Of a stretch of 64,000 bases of DNA, positions 25,827-34,800 are shown one piece after another. Positions within the stretch are counted from its first letter, which is position 1, and every line of letters begins with the position of its first letter. Source of the stretch: Gp6-AA40 sp032156805 (GTDB lineage: Bacteria > Acidobacteriota > Vicinamibacteria > Vicinamibacterales > UBA2999); NCBI GenBank assembly GCA_032156805.1, contig JALDXQ010000006.1, forward strand, positions 19,347-83,346, in the 5' to 3' direction. The notes beneath the pieces are model-generated. The model worked only from the letters and a program-made list of their open reading frames with translations. It had not been told where the DNA came from and searched no databases. Position numbers and translations under genes: made by a program.

Positions 25827-27767
25827 CTACATTTCCACCTGAACGCCGAGTTCGACGACGCGCTCAGGTGGCAGCCGGAAGAATGCCGTCGCGCGCACGG
25901 CGTTACGCGACATCACTACGAACAACTTCTCGCGCCACACGGCCATGCCCCGTTTCGCCGTGACAATGATCGTCTCGCGGCCGAGAAAGTACGTGGTGTC
26001 GTCGAGGTCCAGGTGCAGTCCCTGCTGCTGCGCCTCCAGCAACGCTTCAGGCACGTTCGGATCTTCCATGAAGCCATACTGCAGCCGGACGTTGAACATG
26101 TCGTGTCCCAGCGGCTGCACCTGCACGCGATCCGCAGCTGACACGTGTGGCACCTGTGCGGTTGCGACCGTGAGGATGACGACACGCTCGTGGAGGACCT
26201 TGTTGTAGCGAAGATTGTGCACGAGCGCCGGCGGTGTGCCGGTCGGCTGCGCAGTCATGAAAACGGCCGTGCCGGGCACGCGCTTGGGGCGCACGGCATC
26301 GACTGTCGCCAGGAACTCGTCGACCGCAATGGCACGCGCCGTCAATCGTTCGGCGACGAGACGGCGGCCAGTTCTCCATGTCGTCATCAGGATGAACGCC
26401 GTCAACGCGACGGCGAGCGTCACCCACCCGCCCTGAAAGACCTTCAACGCGTTCGCACCAAAGAACGCCAGGTCAATCACCAGGAACAGCGCCAGCACGG
26501 CGGCCGCGGCGGGCTTCGGCCAGCGCCAGCGCTCAGTCATCACGATGTACAGCAACATCACCGTGATCACCATGGTCAGCGTGACGGCAATACCGTACGC
26601 CGCAGCGAGGTTGCTCGATGAACCGAACCCGACCACGAGAAACACGGTGGCCACCATCAGTGCCCAGTTCACCTGCGGGACGTAAATCTGGCCGATCTCG
26701 TGCGCCGACGTATGTTCGACGTCCAGTCGCGGCGCCAGGCCGAGCTGCATCGCCTGCCGGGTGATCGAGAACGCTCCTGATATCAACGCCTGCGACGCGA
26801 TGATTGCCGCGATTGTCGCGATCACGACGAGCGGCACCAGTGCCCACGCCGGAGCCAGCTGAAAGAATGGGTTTGCCGCCTTCTCGTTCCGCAGCAACAA
26901 CGCGCCCTGGCCGAGATAGTTCAGCACCAGCGACGGCAACACGAGCGCGAACCACGCCAACCGGATCGGCTGCCTGCCGACATGGCCCATGTCGGCATAC
27001 AGCGCCTCGCCGCCGGTGACAACGAGGAAGACGGCGCCGAGCACGACGAACCCTGTCACGCCGTTACTCTCGAAGAACGCGATCGCATGGCGTGGATCGA
27101 AAGCGCTGAGCACGACCGGCTCTCGCACGATCCACGAGAGGCCAAGCCCGGCAATCGTCACGAACCACACGATGACGATCGGCCCGAAGAATCCACCGAC
27201 GCGGTGAGTCCCGTATCTCTGGATGACGAACAAGCCCACCAGGATGCTGACCGTGAGCGGCACCACGTAGGGTCGAAACAGCGGCGTCACGACCTCCATG
27301 CCCTCGACCGCGCTCAGCACGGAAATAGCCGGAGTGATCATGCCGTCGCCATAGAGCAGCGCAGTTCCGAAGATGCCCAGGGCAATCAGGACCGGCCGGC
27401 CAACGGCCAGCCGCGCGGTCACGCCACGTTCGCCCTTGCGGCCGGGCACCAGTGCCGTCAACGCCAGAATCCCACCCTCGCCCTGGTTGTCCGCACGCAG
27501 GACGAGCGCGACGTACTTGAACGAGATGACGAGGACGAGCGCGTAGATGATCAACGACAGCACGCCGAGGACGTTCGCGTCCGTGGGCGGGATGGGACGG
27601 AAACCGAAGAAGCACTCTCGCAGCGCGTACAACGGGCTGGTTCCGATGTCGCCATACACGACACCTAATGCGGTCAACGTCAGCGGCAGGAGGCGGCTAG
27701 TGGGGCCGGAAGCGTGTGCAGCGATCCGAGGTGCAGCAGGTGCGGAAGCCGTAAGGGAATCAGACAA
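25827..27767 (-). CDS. kup: Kup-type low-affinity potassium uptake transporter
   Basis: This 646-residue multi-spanning protein has the KUP family N-terminal signature LTLTALGVVYGDIGTSPLYALRE and further conserved segments (LRADNQGEGGILAL, YGDGMITPAISVLSAVEG, RYGTHRVGGFFGP). Twelve membrane helices precede a cytoplasmic C-terminal domain, as expected for full-length Kup. It imports K+ with protons across the inner membrane. The only in-frame start after the upstream stop is TTG at 27767, with a GATAAT hexamer eight bases before it and an AGGTGG run touching it, so initiation may be leaderless or unusual. It diverges from the KdpD-like kinase gene and belongs functionally to the adjacent kdp island. 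Confidence 0.93.
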   Translation of the reverse strand: MSDSLTASAPAAPRIAAHASGPTSRLLPLTLTALGVVYGDIGTSPLYALRECFFGFRPIPPTDANVLGVLSLIIYALVLVISFKYVALVLRADNQGEGGILALTALVPGRKGERGVTARLAVGRPVLIALGIFGTALLYGDGMITPAISVLSAVEGMEVVTPLFRPYVVPLTVSILVGLFVIQRYGTHRVGGFFGPIVIVWFVTIAGLGLSWIVREPVVLSAFDPRHAIAFFESNGVTGFVVLGAVFLVVTGGEALYADMGHVGRQPIRLAWFALVLPSLVLNYLGQGALLLRNEKAANPFFQLAPAWALVPLVVIATIAAIIASQALISGAFSITRQAMQLGLAPRLDVEHTSAHEIGQIYVPQVNWALMVATVFLVVGFGSSSNLAAAYGIAVTLTMVITVMLLYIVMTERWRWPKPAAAAVLALFLVIDLAFFGANALKVFQGGWVTLAVALTAFILMTTWRTGRRLVAERLTARAIAVDEFLATVDAVRPKRVPGTAVFMTAQPTGTPPALVHNLRYNKVLHERVVILTVATAQVPHVSAADRVQVQPLGHDMFNVRLQYGFMEDPNVPEALLEAQQQGLHLDLDDTTYFLGRETIIVTAKRGMAVWREKLFVVMSRNAVRATAFFRLPPERVVELGVQVEM

Positions 27768-27787
27768 CCACCTTCATTATCGAGCGT

Positions 27788-27813
27788 CGCTCGCTCCGAG
27801 TCGCTGGCGAGCG
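27788..27813. promoter_or_regulatory. 7-bp perfect inverted repeat between kup and the KdpD-like kinase
   Basis: CGCTCGC (27788-27794) and GCGAGCG (27807-27813) are separated by 12 bases in the 119-bp divergent region. It could be an operator shared by both genes; the region shows none of the conserved c-di-AMP riboswitch features. Confidence 0.3.
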
Positions 27814-27886
27814 GGTCGTACTTATGAACTTTTTACGACTTTCTATGCCGAGCTGCCGCAGTGTCAGCACTTTCGCCTGATGGACA

Positions 27887-29398
27887 ATGGATAAGGTGTC
27901 TGTGCGTCTCGTGTGGATGCGTGACCTCACAATTGTGATTGCCGGCCTCGCTGCACTCGTCGCGACCGCGATGGTGCTTCGCGAGTTACCTGACATCAGC
28001 CCCACCACCGTTGCCCTGGCCTTCCTGCTGGTCGTCCTTGGCACGGCAACCATTGGCCGCCTGCCGGCGGCGATTGTCGTGTCGATCGCGGCAATGCTGG
28101 CGCTCAACTTCCTCTTCCTGCCGCCGGTAGGCGCGTTCACGATTGCGGATCCTCAGAACTGGATCGCTTTATTCGCATTTCTCGTGGTGGCGGTCATCGC
28201 GAGCAATCTGTCGACGGCGGCACAGGCGCGGACACGTGAGGCCATCGCGCGCCGCAACGAGGTGACGCGACTCTTCGATCTGACTCGAGACGTGCTGCTG
28301 ACGACTGAGACGATCGGCGCCATCGAGGCTTTGGCGCGGCAGGTGGCACGGCGATTCGAGTTGTCGCGCATCGCCATTTGCCTGCCGGTCGACACCGGTT
28401 GGCGAGTGCATCAAGGCGGGGCCGATGACGTCAGCGTCAACACGGATGCGTTGAACATGGCTCTGGCGCGAGCCCGCGGCATCGTCGAGTTCGATGCCCG
28501 TCAGCGCGCCTACGGTGGCCACGTTCGAATGAGCGATGACGTCTCGATCGTTCCGCTCCGTCACGGCACCAAGGCGATCGGCTTGCTGGCGGCGTCCTCG
28601 TCAACGATCGACATCGGCACGCTTGACGCGTTGGCGGGTGTGGTGGCGATCGCGATCGAGCGAGCGCAGTTCATGGCGGATCGGGACGCCGCGGAGCTCG
28701 TGCGCCAGAAGGCTGACCTCGCAGCGGCGCTCCTCGCGTCACTCAGTCACGATCTGAGGACTCCACTGACGGCCATCAAGGCCGCCGTGGAGAACCTGCG
28801 AGGCGACCTGCCTCCCTCCGAGCGCCGCGAGCAGGCACGGGCGGCCGCCGCCGAACTCGACCGGCTCACGCGCCTGTTCCAGGACATCCTCGACATGGCG
28901 CGCATCGACGCGGCGGCCATCCGTGTCGACCGTCAGTGGGTCACGGCCGCTGACGTGGTCGATGCCGCGTGCGCGCAGGTCAGGCACGCACTCGACGGGC
29001 ACGCCCTGCGGATCGATGCCAATGCCGACATGGAGGCGCACATCGATCCGCGCCTTGCATCGGTGGCACTGTCGCATGTCGTCGAGAATGCCGCTCAGTA
29101 TTCGGCGGCCGACCGCGAGATCGTCGTGCGGGGCCACATCGAGAACGACGGCCTGCATGTGTCGGTCACCGATCAGGGGCCCGGGCTCGATCCCGGCGAA
29201 CTCGAACACCTGTTCGAACGCTTCTACCGAGGCCGCACGGCACGCAAGACGACGTTCGGCACCGGCATGGGGCTGTCGATCACGCGCGGCCTGCTGGCCG
29301 CAGCCAGTGGACGGATCTGGGCGGAGAACGTGCCAGGCGGCGCACGCTTCTCACTCGTGATTCCCGGTGCCGTACGCACGGTGGCCGTACCACAGTAG
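27887..29398 (+). CDS. KdpD C-terminal-half histidine kinase (DUF4118, GAF, HisKA, HATPase)
   Basis: This 503-residue protein starts with a compact membrane region (residues 10-110, three to four helices; SPTTVALAFLLVV, FLPPVGAFTIADPQN) matching the KdpD DUF4118 segment. A GAF-like domain (about 122-265), HisKA (LLASLSHDLRTPL; His288) and HATPase (DQGPGLDPGELEHLFERFYRG, GTGMGLSITRGLL) follow. It lacks the ATPase-like KdpD domain and Usp domain that come first in canonical KdpD (about 895 residues). Those are encoded by the separate gene at 35002-36147. A KdpE-like regulator follows after two bases. Together they should sense K+ limitation or turgor and control kdp. The start is uncertain: GTG codons follow within a few residues. 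Confidence 0.87.
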   Translation: MDKVSVRLVWMRDLTIVIAGLAALVATAMVLRELPDISPTTVALAFLLVVLGTATIGRLPAAIVVSIAAMLALNFLFLPPVGAFTIADPQNWIALFAFLVVAVIASNLSTAAQARTREAIARRNEVTRLFDLTRDVLLTTETIGAIEALARQVARRFELSRIAICLPVDTGWRVHQGGADDVSVNTDALNMALARARGIVEFDARQRAYGGHVRMSDDVSIVPLRHGTKAIGLLAASSSTIDIGTLDALAGVVAIAIERAQFMADRDAAELVRQKADLAAALLASLSHDLRTPLTAIKAAVENLRGDLPPSERREQARAAAAELDRLTRLFQDILDMARIDAAAIRVDRQWVTAADVVDAACAQVRHALDGHALRIDANADMEAHIDPRLASVALSHVVENAAQYSAADREIVVRGHIENDGLHVSVTDQGPGLDPGELEHLFERFYRGRTARKTTFGTGMGLSITRGLLAAASGRIWAENVPGGARFSLVIPGAVRTVAVPQ

Positions 29399-29400
29399 CG

Positions 29401-30087
29401 ATGTCTCAGCGCATCCTCATCGTCGATGACGAGCCGAACATCGTGGCGACGGTCTCGCCACTCCTGCGGGCACGCGGATATGACGTGCTCTCCGCAGTGA
29501 GCGGCAGGGCCGGTCTCGAGGCAGTCGAGCGGGACAAGCCGGACCTGGTGGTGCTCGACCTGGGTCTTCCTGACCTCGATGGCGTCGAGGTCTGCCGTGA
29601 AGTCCGGCAGAACTCGAACGTCCCCATCCTGGTCCTGTCTGCGCGCGGTGCGGAGGGCGACAAGGTCGCGGCCCTCGATGCGGGCGCCGATGACTACGTG
29701 ACGAAGCCGTTTGGCGCGGAGGAACTGCTGGCGCGAATCCGTGCCGCGCTGCGCCGCGCTGATGCGCCGTCTACACCAGCCGGCGTCCTCGTCCGCGGCG
29801 GCCTGGTGATCGATCGAGATCGATTTCGGGTGCTGAAGGACGGCGAAGAGGTTCGTCTCACACCAAAGGAATTCGAGCTGCTCACCTACTTCGCACAACA
29901 CCCCGGCCGGGTGCTGACCCATCGCGCCATTCTCAAGGCGATCTGGGGACCGCACGCGGCAGGGCAGCCGGAGCACCTGCGCGTGCTGGTCGGGGCGCTC
30001 AGGAAGAAGATCGAACTTAATCCATCCTCACCGAAGTACATCCTCACCGAGCCGTGGGTGGGATATCGATTCGCTGACCTGAGTTAA
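29401..30087 (+). CDS. kdpE: KdpE-like OmpR-family response regulator
   Basis: This 228-residue protein has an N-terminal receiver with acidic pocket DDE (9-11), phospho-acceptor Asp53 (VVLDLGLPDLDG) and the KPFG switch lysine. A C-terminal winged helix (about 130-228) ends EPWVGYRFADLS, the GYR-F ending being typical of KdpE. The ATG at 29401 is two bases after the kinase stop, so the pair is co-transcribed and probably coupled. In the known system phosphorylated KdpE activates the kdp operon. Here the candidate sites are the 11-bp direct repeats at 34939-34972. The kdp operon converges on this gene from the other side. Confidence 0.9.
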   Translation: MSQRILIVDDEPNIVATVSPLLRARGYDVLSAVSGRAGLEAVERDKPDLVVLDLGLPDLDGVEVCREVRQNSNVPILVLSARGAEGDKVAALDAGADDYVTKPFGAEELLARIRAALRRADAPSTPAGVLVRGGLVIDRDRFRVLKDGEEVRLTPKEFELLTYFAQHPGRVLTHRAILKAIWGPHAAGQPEHLRVLVGALRKKIELNPSSPKYILTEPWVGYRFADLS

Positions 30088-30088
30088 T

Positions 30089-30127
30089 GGAGGTTGCGGA
30101 AGACGCAACGGAGGTTGCGGAGGACGC
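30089..30127 (+). repeat. Tandem 18-bp purine-rich direct repeat
   Basis: GGAGGTTGCGGAAGACGC (30089-30106) is repeated as GGAGGTTGCGGAGGACGC (30110-30127), 17 of 18 identical with 21-bp spacing, immediately after kdpE. More CACGGAGG-type words follow to about 30160. It looks like a dispersed intergenic low-complexity repeat. Confidence 0.6.
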
Positions 30128-30175
30128 GGATCGCCACGGAGGCGCGAAGACACGGAGGGACGTGACGCGGGCGGC

Positions 30176-30192
30176 GCCGGCCTTCGGCCGGC
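30176..30192. terminator. GC-rich hairpin between convergent kdpE and kdpB
   Basis: GCCGGCC-TTC-GGCCGGC forms a seven-pair stem with a three-base loop between the two convergent transcripts. There is no T-tract, so it may only be a barrier hairpin. Confidence 0.35.
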
Positions 30193-30242
30193 CGATGATC
30201 GAGTGCCATGGCCTGCAAAACGCAAGCCCACACGACTGAACG

Positions 30243-32282
30243 TCACGCCAACCCCACCGTCACGAGCACGAGGTCGATCGCCTTGATGCCGATGAACGGC
30301 AGCAGCACGCCACCCGCCCCATAGATCAACAGGTGACGCCGCAGGATCGCAGCAGCGCCAAGCGGCTTATAGGAAATCCCCCGCAGCGCGAGTGGAATGA
30401 GCGCGATGATGATCATCGCGTTGAAGATCACCGCCGACAGGATCGCGGACTGCGGCGTCGCCAACTGCATCACATTCAGCACGTTCAGCTGCGGGAACGC
30501 GATGATGAACATCGCCGGGATGATCGCGAAGTATTTCGCGACGTCGTTGGCAATCGAGAAGGTCGTCAGCGCACCGCGCGTCATCAGCAGCTGCTTGCCG
30601 ATCTCCACAATCTCGATCAGTTTCGTCGGGTTCGAGTCGAGGTCGACCATGTTGCCCGCTTCCTTGGCGGCCATGGTGCCCGTATTCATGGCCACGCCGA
30701 CGTCTGCCTGGGCCAGAGCGGGAGCGTCGTTGGTGCCGTCGCCTGTCATCGCCACCATGCGTCCGTCCGCCTGCTCGCTTCGAATCAGCTTCAGCTTGTC
30801 TTCCGGTGTCGCCTCGGCCATGAAGTCGTCGACACCAGCCTCAGAGGCGATCGCGGCGGCGGTCAGCGGGTTGTCGCCAGTAATCATCACCGTTTTGATA
30901 CCCATCGCCCGCAAATGCGCAAACCGGTCGCGAATCCCGCCTTTGACGATATCCTTCAGCTGAACCACGCCGAGTACGCGGCCGTTCTCCGCGACGGCGA
31001 GCGGTGTCCCACCTTCCCTGGCAATGCGCTCGACCTGCGCCTTCACTTCCGGCGGCACGGAAGCACCTCCCTCGCGGACGAGGCGTTCGATCGCGTCGTA
31101 GGCCCCCTTGCGGATCGTGCGGCCGTTGAAGTCGACCCCGGACATACGCGTGTGCGCCGAGAACGGCACGAAGACCGCCTCGTGTGCCGCGAGCTCGCGG
31201 CCGCGGATGCCGAACCTCTCTTTCGCGAGCACGACAATCGAGCGCCCCTCCGGCGTCTCGTCCGCCAGCGAGGCGAGCTGGGCGGCGTCGGCCAGCGTCG
31301 CATCGCTCACCCCCGGTGCAGGTCGGAAGTCGGTTGCCTGGCGGTTGCCGAGCGTGATCGTTCCGGTCTTGTCGAGCAGCAGCGTATCCACGTCGCCGGC
31401 GGCCTCAACCGAGCGTCCCGACATCGCCAGCACGTTGTGCTGTACCAGCCGATCCATGCCGGCAATCCCGATAGCGGATATCAACGCACCGATCGTCGTT
31501 GGAATCAGGCACACGAGCAGTGCGATGAGCACCGGGATTGCGATCTCTGTTCCGGCATAGCGGGCAAACGGCTCGAGCGTGACCACCACGAGAAGGAAGA
31601 CGAGCGTCAGCACCGCTAGCAGGATGTTCAGCGCGATCTCGTTGGGCGTTTTCTGGCGCTCGGCGCCCTCGACGAGCGCGATCATCCGATCGAGGAAGGT
31701 CTCGCCGGGGTTCGAGGTGATCCTGATGACCAGCCCGTCCGAGAGCACCCGGGTGCCCCCGGTCACTCCCGAACGATCGCCACCCGCTTCACGAATCACC
31801 GGCGCCGATTCGCCGGTGATTGCCGACTCGTCGACGCTGGCCACACCTTCGACAATCTCTCCGTCACCGGGAACCATCTGCCCTGCCTCGACACGAACGA
31901 TGTCGCCGGCGCGAAGACGGCTGGCAATGACGCTCTCGCTGCTGCCATCGACCAGGCGCACCGCGGTCGTTTCCGTTCTTGCCTGTCTGAGCGTCGCCGC
32001 CTGCGCCTTGCCTCGTCCTTCAGCCATCGCTTCGGCGAAGTTCGCAAACAGCACGGTGAACCAGAGCCAGAACGCCACTTGCCCCGTGAACAGCGGCTGA
32101 CCGGCCCCGCTCATGAGCTCGTGGATCCAGGCCATCGTCGTCACTAGGCTCCCCACCTCGACGATGAACATGACGGGGTTCTTGATTTGCACCCGTGGAT
32201 CCAGCTTGCGGAAGGATTCGATGATCGCCGGTTGGACGATGTTGGAATCCCATATCGAAATCGTGCGTGCGCGTTCAGCCAT
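30243..32282 (-). CDS. kdpB: KdpB, P-type ATPase subunit of the high-affinity K+ pump
   Basis: The ATG at 32282 gives 679 residues, the normal KdpB length; an upstream extension in the same frame has no support. Key motifs are TGES at 156-159 (actuator domain; Ser159 matches the serine that is inhibitory when phosphorylated in E. coli), phosphorylated Asp304 in DKTGTITLG, MTGDGTNDAPALAQADVG in the P domain, and an N domain from about 320. KdpB hydrolyses ATP and, with KdpA, moves K+ inward across the inner membrane. It is the last gene of its operon here, 46 bases after kdpC, instead of between kdpA and kdpC. Confidence 0.96.
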   Translation of the reverse strand: MAERARTISIWDSNIVQPAIIESFRKLDPRVQIKNPVMFIVEVGSLVTTMAWIHELMSGAGQPLFTGQVAFWLWFTVLFANFAEAMAEGRGKAQAATLRQARTETTAVRLVDGSSESVIASRLRAGDIVRVEAGQMVPGDGEIVEGVASVDESAITGESAPVIREAGGDRSGVTGGTRVLSDGLVIRITSNPGETFLDRMIALVEGAERQKTPNEIALNILLAVLTLVFLLVVVTLEPFARYAGTEIAIPVLIALLVCLIPTTIGALISAIGIAGMDRLVQHNVLAMSGRSVEAAGDVDTLLLDKTGTITLGNRQATDFRPAPGVSDATLADAAQLASLADETPEGRSIVVLAKERFGIRGRELAAHEAVFVPFSAHTRMSGVDFNGRTIRKGAYDAIERLVREGGASVPPEVKAQVERIAREGGTPLAVAENGRVLGVVQLKDIVKGGIRDRFAHLRAMGIKTVMITGDNPLTAAAIASEAGVDDFMAEATPEDKLKLIRSEQADGRMVAMTGDGTNDAPALAQADVGVAMNTGTMAAKEAGNMVDLDSNPTKLIEIVEIGKQLLMTRGALTTFSIANDVAKYFAIIPAMFIIAFPQLNVLNVMQLATPQSAILSAVIFNAMIIIALIPLALRGISYKPLGAAAILRRHLLIYGAGGVLLPFIGIKAIDLVLVTVGLA

Positions 32283-32328
32283 GGTCGCCGTCGCTCCGAG
32301 CTGCCCCTGGGAAAGCCCAGTGACGCCG

Positions 32329-32940
32329 CTACTCCACCCTCGTACTGAGACCAGGTGAGGGCGGCAGTGGCACACCGGCGGCTTCGTCGAGCGCCAGGTT
32401 GAGCTCCAGCACGTTCACCCGCGCGCGACCGAGAAAGCCGAACGTTGGCGCCTCGGTGTGCGCCGCGATCAGTTCACGCACGCGCCTCACGTCCAGCTTG
32501 CGAGTGGCGGCGACCCGCGCCGCCTGCAGATCCGCGGCGCTTGGTGGAATGTGAGGATCCATGCCGCCGCCGCTCGCCGTCACCATCTCTGACGGGACCT
32601 GGCCGGCCGTCACGCCTTCCTGCTTCATGATGGCGGCGAGCCGCTCCTGCACCAGCTTCAAGTGATCCGGGTTGGACGGTCCGTAGTTGCTGCCGCCGGT
32701 GGAGGCCGCGTTGTAGTCCACTGCCGACGGTCGTGGTTGGAAATATTCGGGCCGCGTAAATTTCTGTCCGATCAGGCGCGAGCCGACGATCGTGCCGTCC
32801 GTCCGCCGGATCAGGCTCCCTTCGGCCTGCGACGAGAACACCACCTGTCCGACCCCCCACAGCAGGACGTGATACACGCCGCCGACGAGCACCATCGTCA
32901 CCAGGGTGAAGAGAATGGCCTGCTTGAATTCGTTGAACAT
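32329..32940 (-). CDS. kdpC: KdpC, accessory subunit of the K+ pump
   Basis: This 203-residue protein has one N-terminal membrane helix (AILFTLVTMVLVGGVYHVLLW) and the conserved periplasmic KdpC domain: GSLIGQ-like SRLIGQKFTRPEYFQPRPS, the STGGSNYGPSNP motif, SGGGMDPHIPPSAADLQ and LNLALD near the end. KdpC stabilises the KdpFABC complex. The ATG at 32940 lies 32 bases after the kdpA stop; the same frame is open far upstream inside kdpA, but that part is only an out-of-frame shadow. The gene lies between kdpA and kdpB, which differs from the canonical kdpFABC order. Confidence 0.95.
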   Translation of the reverse strand: MFNEFKQAILFTLVTMVLVGGVYHVLLWGVGQVVFSSQAEGSLIRRTDGTIVGSRLIGQKFTRPEYFQPRPSAVDYNAASTGGSNYGPSNPDHLKLVQERLAAIMKQEGVTAGQVPSEMVTASGGGMDPHIPPSAADLQAARVAATRKLDVRRVRELIAAHTEAPTFGFLGRARVNVLELNLALDEAAGVPLPPSPGLSTRVE

Positions 32941-32972
32941 GTCGTCATCCCTGGCGAGTCCGTGACGTTCCC

Positions 32973-34682
32973 TTACCTGAGAGTCAGGTACTCCGCAATC
33001 GGACCCAACACGGCAACCGGCATGAACATCAACAGGCCCAGAATCACGATCACCGACCACAACGTGATTGCGAACGTTGCGCTGTCGGCACGCAGCGATC
33101 CGGCGGTTTCCGGCGCCGCTGGTTTGGCCGCGAGCGATCCTGCCAGCGCCAGCGGCGCGATGATCGGTATGTAGCGTGACAGCAGCATCACCAGCCCGCA
33201 CGCGATGTTCCAGAACGGCGTGTTGTCCCCCAGCCCTTCGAAGCCCGATCCGTTGTTGGCGGCCGCCGATGTGAACTCGTAGAGCATCTCCGAGAAGCCG
33301 TGCGGTCCCGGGTTCTTCAGCCACGCCAGCGCTGGGCCGGGATCCGACGTCGTCGCCCACAGGTAGCAGGCGATGGCCGTTGGCACCAGGATGGCGAGCG
33401 GGTGCCACAGCAGTGCGAGACTGGCCAGCTTGACTTCCCTGGCCTCCACTTTCTTGCCCAGGAACTCCGGCGTACGACCGATCATCATGCCCGCCACGAA
33501 CACTGCGACGATCACGAAGATCAACATGTTGATGAAGCCAACGCCGACGCCACCGAAGATGTTGTTGAGCCACATGCCAATCAGCGGCATCAAGCCCCCC
33601 AGCGGTGTCAGCGAATCGTGCATGGAATTGACCGACCCGTTCGACGTGACCGTCGTGGTCACCGCCCACAGGGCCGACAACCCGGCGCCGAAACGCACCT
33701 CTTTGCCTTCCATCGAGCCGGTGGCCTGATCCACGCCCATGCGCGCGATCGCCGGGTTCCCGCTGGCCTCCTGTGCAACGCCGAAGACGACCATCGGCAG
33801 GTAGATCGCCAGCATCGTTGCAAAGATGACGACGGCAAGTTTCCGCCTTCCGGTCATGTAGCCGAGCATGACGATCATCGACATCGGGATGATCGTGATC
33901 GACCACGTCTCGATGAAGTTTGAAAGCGGCGTCGGGTTCTCGTACGGGTGCGTCGAGTTCGGGCCGAAGTAGCCACCGCCGTTGGTCCCAAGCTGCTTGA
34001 TCGAGACGACGCCTGCCGTCACACCCCGCGCGATCGCCTGCTCGCCTCCTTCGACGCTGGTCGCCTTTGCCGCGGGTGCGAAGGTCTGCGGTGTGCCCTG
34101 CCACATCATCAACAGCGAGACGAACAGCGCCAGCGGCAGGAAGAGCCGGACCGTGGCGCGCGTCAGGTCGACATAGAAGTTGCCCAGCGCCTGCAGACGG
34201 TTGTTCGCCAGGCCGCGCATGATGGCGACCGCCGCCGCAACACCGGTCCCCGCGGTCACGAACTGGAGGAAGGAGATCACGAACATCTGCGACAGGTACG
34301 AGAGGCCGGTCTCACCAGCGTAGTGCTGCAAGTTGGTGTTCGTCACGAAGCTCGAAATCGTGTTGAACGCGAGCGTCGGCTCCATGTTCCCGATGTGATC
34401 GGGATTGAGCGGCAGATACTGCTGGAGCGTCACGATCGTCCAGGTGGCCAACCACATGAATACGTTCGAGATCAGGAGCGAGAACGAATAACGCTTCCAG
34501 TTCTGCTGATCATCCGGATCGGCGCCGATCAGGCGCAGCACGAGGTGCTCGAGCGGCAGGAAGACCGGGTCGAGCCAGGTCCGCCGCCCGGTGAAGACCC
34601 GATACATGTAGCCGCCGAGCAGCGTGCTCGTGGCGATGGTGAACAGGATCGTGAAGGCAACCGCAAGGTATTCGGTGGCCAT
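32973..34682 (-). CDS. kdpA: KdpA, K+-channel-like subunit of the K+ pump
   Basis: This 569-residue membrane protein belongs to the superfamily of K+ transporters. The four selectivity-filter regions are visible: VTNTNLQHYAGE, GTNGGGYFGPNSTHP, TSNGSVNSMHDS and ANNGSGFEGLGD. It begins with the typical KdpA N-terminus (GGYMYRVFTGRRTWLDPV). It binds and conducts K+ towards KdpB. A GAGG site precedes the ATG, six bases after the kdpF stop. It is followed by kdpC rather than kdpB. Confidence 0.96.
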   Translation of the reverse strand: MATEYLAVAFTILFTIATSTLLGGYMYRVFTGRRTWLDPVFLPLEHLVLRLIGADPDDQQNWKRYSFSLLISNVFMWLATWTIVTLQQYLPLNPDHIGNMEPTLAFNTISSFVTNTNLQHYAGETGLSYLSQMFVISFLQFVTAGTGVAAAVAIMRGLANNRLQALGNFYVDLTRATVRLFLPLALFVSLLMMWQGTPQTFAPAAKATSVEGGEQAIARGVTAGVVSIKQLGTNGGGYFGPNSTHPYENPTPLSNFIETWSITIIPMSMIVMLGYMTGRRKLAVVIFATMLAIYLPMVVFGVAQEASGNPAIARMGVDQATGSMEGKEVRFGAGLSALWAVTTTVTSNGSVNSMHDSLTPLGGLMPLIGMWLNNIFGGVGVGFINMLIFVIVAVFVAGMMIGRTPEFLGKKVEAREVKLASLALLWHPLAILVPTAIACYLWATTSDPGPALAWLKNPGPHGFSEMLYEFTSAAANNGSGFEGLGDNTPFWNIACGLVMLLSRYIPIIAPLALAGSLAAKPAAPETAGSLRADSATFAITLWSVIVILGLLMFMPVAVLGPIAEYLTLR

Positions 34683-34688
34683 GGCGCC

Positions 34689-34769
34689 TCAGAACTTCTC
34701 CGGGCGCAGCATCGCGTACACCAGGTACACACACGCTGCAACGCTCAGCAACAACGAGATCGCAGTCAT
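34689..34769 (-). CDS. kdpF: KdpF, 26-residue subunit of the K+ pump
   Basis: The short frame encodes MTAISLLLSVAACVYLVYAMLRPEKF, a single hydrophobic helix ending in the KdpF signature YLVYAMLRPEKF. KdpF sits at the interface of KdpA and KdpB and stabilises the complex. It lies six bases upstream of the kdpA start, exactly where kdpF is expected. A weak GAGTGG site precedes the ATG. Confidence 0.9.
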   Translation of the reverse strand: MTAISLLLSVAACVYLVYAMLRPEKF

Positions 34770-34800
34770 GAACACCACTCACAAGAACGGCTCGCGGCCG

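Noticed and set aside
27768..27886. Possible c-di-AMP riboswitch upstream of kup
   Set aside because: The region is too short and shows only a 7-bp inverted repeat, with none of the conserved junction sequences of that riboswitch class.
32941..34104. Apparent long N-terminal extension of KdpC
   Set aside because: The extension lies inside kdpA in another frame; KdpC starts at 32940 with its normal membrane helix.
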